From Cocleimonas sp. (lineage in GTDB: Bacteria; Pseudomonadota; Gammaproteobacteria; Thiotrichales; Thiotrichaceae): a stretch of DNA of 5,814 nucleotides. The translations under genes were made by a program, and so were the position numbers. Where the stretch lies: positions 1-5,814 of the forward strand of contig JAGLDQ010000019.1 in the NCBI GenBank assembly GCA_023145535.1, written 5' to 3'. A model generated the notes under the pieces. That model saw nothing but the letters and a program-made list of their open reading frames with translations. It did not search any database and was not told the DNA's origin. Below are positions 5,806 to 5,814 of this stretch, one piece after another (the first letter of the stretch is position 1; every line of letters begins with the position of its first letter).

Positions 5806-5814
5806 ATGTTTGTA
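5806..5814 (+). CDS. Start of a further gene, truncated by the window end
   Basis: ATG TTT GTA (Met-Phe-Val) begins at 5806 and is preceded by AGAGGA (5796-5801) at a four-to-five-base spacing, a good ribosome binding site. Only three codons are visible, so the product cannot be identified. The call rests on the Shine-Dalgarno match and on the long upstream non-coding region. Confidence 0.5.

Overview
The window comes from a bacterial chromosome, most likely a gammaproteobacterium. The partial rlmB reads like the enterobacterial protein, and the DUF937/YidB-type gene and the AT-leaning intergenic DNA fit that group. I cannot name the genus from the sequence alone.

Layout: (1) 1-408, plus strand: the C-terminal 135 residues of RlmB, the 23S rRNA G2251 2'-O-methyltransferase, followed by a hairpin terminator that overlaps its stop codon. 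(2) 444-4487, minus strand, convergent with rlmB: one intact 1347-residue ORF for a modular, probably secreted or surface calcium-binding protein. In order it has a Gln-rich, non-Sec N-terminus; 11 RTX nonapeptides (about residues 103-200); eight EF-hand/dockerin-like DxDxNG loops (307-1143); two embedded DUF6174-like domains (about 605-717 and 903-1022); and a C-terminal domain of about 135 residues that I do not recognise. (3) 4488-4762: a divergent intergenic region with a good sigma70-type promoter toward the next gene and a CCTAGG-C4-CCTAGG hairpin in that gene's presumed leader. (4) 4763-5299, plus strand: a DUF937/YidB-like protein, followed by a strong symmetrical terminator. (5) 5363-5805: about 440 bases with no convincing gene, holding a 20-bp and a 16-bp perfect palindrome. 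(6) 5806-5814: a ribosome binding site and ATG that probably begin a further plus-strand gene.

The most notable feature is the giant protein. Its EF-loop modules come in pairs, and the order [loop pair + DUF6174] repeats with a period of about 294 residues (loops at 469, 762 and 1056; partners at 545, 845 and 1132). It therefore looks built by segmental duplication of a composite unit. The second DUF6174 copy has lost the CFCP motif, which holds the only two cysteines of the protein. No type I secretion genes are in the window, so the export route is inferred only. The genes do not form an operon: rlmB and the giant gene converge, and the giant gene and the DUF937 gene diverge.
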